The position numbers were made by a program, and so were the translations under genes. From contig CAZJBP010000050.1 of NCBI GenBank assembly GCA_964544115.1, positions 1 to 21,632 on the forward strand: a stretch of DNA of 21,632 nt, read 5' to 3'. Under the pieces are notes generated by a model. That model searched no databases, had not been told where the DNA came from, and saw only the letters and a program-made list of their open reading frames with translations. How positions within the stretch are numbered: the stretch's first letter is position 1; each line of letters opens with the position of its first letter. Shown here piece after piece: positions 20,295 to 21,632 of the stretch. This DNA comes from CAZJBP01 sp964544115 (GTDB taxonomy: Bacteria; Verrucomicrobiota; Kiritimatiellia; UBA8416; JADHWI01).

Positions 20295-21632
20295 ATGGAC
20301 GAGATTTTTGAGGGTTCCCATGAAAAGGCCGCTTCAGGTCCGTCGAACCCTCAGAGCACCCTCACGTGGCGGGATTACGCGCACATCCTGCTGGAGCGGT
20401 CCTGGATCGTTGTGACCGTGCTGGCGGTCGTCGTGGGCTTGGCGATCTACCGCGTCAACAGCCGGGACCCCCTGTACCGCGCCACGGCGCGGATGGAACT
20501 GGACGTCACCCAGGCCAAGGTCGTCCGCTCTGACGATGTCGTCGCCGAGGACACTCGCGACTACCTCTACCTATCGACGCAAATCAAAGTCCTGCAGAGC
20601 CGATCCCTGGCCGAACGCATGGCCCGGCGCGTGGATCTGGTGCATAACCGCACCTTCTGGCCCGCTTCGGCCGACACAAATCTGGAGGCGGTCGCCGCCG
20701 CGGTGCAGGCGTGCGTGCAGGTCGAAAATGTGCCGGGCACCCGCATGGTGGACATCACCGCCATTCACCGGGATCCCGACGGGGCGATGCTGATCGCAAA
20801 CGAGCTGACCCAGACGTTTATCCAGGGCAACCTGCATCAGCGCATGGACTCCTCCATGGAAGCCTTGCGGTGGCTGGAAGCGCAGGCCGAACAGTACCTT
20901 GCCAACCTGCAGAAGTCGGAGATCGCCATCCAGGAGTACAAGGAAAAGACCCTGTCCGCGTCGCTGGTGGATCAGCAGAACGTCGTGGTCAAGAAGCTCG
21001 AAGATATCAGCGGCTCGCTGACCGAGGCCGAGACCCAGCGACTGAAGGTCGAGACCGAGTGGCGCAAGATCGAGGCGCTGAAGAAGGCCAACGGCGACCT
21101 GACCCAGATTGACGTCATCTCGTCAGACCCGTTGGTGGTCGGCATCACATCGGAGCTGCTGAACAAGCAGGCCGACATTGCCGTGCTCAAGGGCCGCTAC
21201 AGGGATCTCCACCCCACCCTCGTCCAGGCCGAACAGGAACTGACGGAGTTGCAGGGCAAACTCGGAAAAGCCTGCCTCAGTGTGGCCGACACGGTTTACG
21301 CCCGACTCAGCATGGCGCTGGCGCAGCAGGAGAACGGCATTGCGGTCAGCGACTGGTGGGCTTGGGTCGGCCAGGCGACGCCCTTTCGCGACCTGTCCGA
21401 GGCGACGCGGGCCGAGCTGGTCGGGCACATGCTGGCGCAGGAGATCCTGGTCGAGGACGCCGGACGCCTGCACATGGGCCCGCACGGCGAGAAGCTGTAC
21501 GGCGGCCGCAACTTCCTGGCGTTGTACGCGGTGTTCGACTCGGCCGACACGCTCGACGTGTTCTGGGGCCGGCGGTTCGTCGGGTCGATCGAGTCGGCGT
21601 ATGTCGAGCAGCAGGGCGTGGACGACCTGACC
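20295..21632 (+). CDS. Wzz/GumC-like chain-length protein, joined in frame to Lhr-helicase-like sequence (partial, probably chimeric)
   Basis: The frame is open from ATG 20295 to the right edge (446 codons). Residues 1-~347 are an inner-membrane polysaccharide co-polymerase: TLTWRDYAHILLERSW, then the membrane helix IVVTVLAVVVGLAIY (~39-53), the Wzz core DPLYRATARMELDV with STQIKVLQSRSLAERMARRV, and a long periplasmic coiled coil containing LKGRYRDLHPTLVQAEQELT. These proteins set polymer length with Wza. After LSMALAQQENG (to ~21338) the character changes. DWWAWVGQATPFRDL, LVGHMLAQEILVEDAGRLHM, GPHGEKLYGGRNFLALYAVF and FWGRRFVGSIES look like the winged-helix/C-terminal region of Lhr-type DEAD/DEAH helicases, cytoplasmic proteins. 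The second transmembrane helix and any Wzc kinase domain are missing. The ribosome site is weak (TAGGAT). A misassembly near 21336 is the simplest explanation. Confidence 0.8.
   Translation, partial: MDEIFEGSHEKAASGPSNPQSTLTWRDYAHILLERSWIVVTVLAVVVGLAIYRVNSRDPLYRATARMELDVTQAKVVRSDDVVAEDTRDYLYLSTQIKVLQSRSLAERMARRVDLVHNRTFWPASADTNLEAVAAAVQACVQVENVPGTRMVDITAIHRDPDGAMLIANELTQTFIQGNLHQRMDSSMEALRWLEAQAEQYLANLQKSEIAIQEYKEKTLSASLVDQQNVVVKKLEDISGSLTEAETQRLKVETEWRKIEALKKANGDLTQIDVISSDPLVVGITSELLNKQADIAVLKGRYRDLHPTLVQAEQELTELQGKLGKACLSVADTVYARLSMALAQQENGIAVSDWWAWVGQATPFRDLSEATRAELVGHMLAQEILVEDAGRLHMGPHGEKLYGGRNFLALYAVFDSADTLDVFWGRRFVGSIESAYVEQQGVDDLT

Noticed and set aside
1..21632. tRNA, rRNA or prophage genes anywhere in the window.
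   Set aside because: No CCA-ended cloverleaf, rRNA-like block, integrase or phage structural gene was recognised by reading; a covariance-model scan was not possible.

Overview
The window looks like part of a high-GC chromosome, or a metagenomic contig, from a Gram-negative anaerobic or facultative bacterium. The Gram-negative reading rests on a predicted outer-membrane beta-barrel, a Wza-type export lipoprotein and a CsgG/LpoB-like envelope protein. The gene mix (Hyf-type membrane module, EIIA with an HTH, short Wza, beta-barrel porin 2-like protein, secreted beta-helix protein) recalls the PVC superphylum (Planctomycetota/Verrucomicrobiota/Kiritimatiellota). That placement is an impression, not a measured assignment.

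Region 1 (1-6806, minus strand) is the membrane arm of a hydrogenase-4/formate-hydrogenlyase-like (Hyf) complex, in transcription order hyfB-like copy 1, an HTH-EIIA protein, hyfB-like copy 2, hyfC, hyfE and the start of hyfF. From the EIIA gene on, every gene overlaps the next by 4 bp (GTGA or ATGA), so this is one translationally coupled operon. It carries three antiporter-like subunits (two HyfB, one HyfF). No catalytic hydrogenase subunit is visible; it may lie beyond the left edge.

Region 2 (6807-7132) is a divergent control region. It has a candidate promoter on each strand, an array of three 15-16 bp tandem repeats and a stem-loop leader ahead of a secreted right-handed beta-helix protein (7133-8371).

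Region 3 (8316-14749) is a compact housekeeping block: biotin-protein ligase, an unrecognised 142-aa protein, a SpoU-type rRNA methyltransferase coupled to RsmE, a DUF4870/Tic20-like membrane protein with a clear terminator, a TerB-like small protein, an EEP-fold phosphodiesterase and a divergent cardiolipin synthase. Two convergent gene pairs here overlap by 50-56 bp at their 3' ends.

Region 4 (15006-21632) concerns the cell envelope and exopolysaccharide. It holds a CsgG/LpoB-like secreted protein followed by a 102-nt near-perfect inverted repeat, an unusual FecR-glycoside hydrolase fusion, a beta-barrel porin 2-like protein, a strong terminator, and then a Wza-like lipoprotein with a Wzz/GumC-like chain-length protein. 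The likely theme is secretion, modification and perhaps trimming of an extracellular polysaccharide.

The last ~290 bases switch, in frame, from Wzz-like sequence to sequence resembling the C-terminal part of an Lhr-type DEAD/DEAH helicase. This is most simply an assembly chimera. The strongest leads are the FecR-GH fusion, the EIIA regulator between duplicated HyfB subunits, the 102-nt inverted repeat and the Wzz-Lhr junction.
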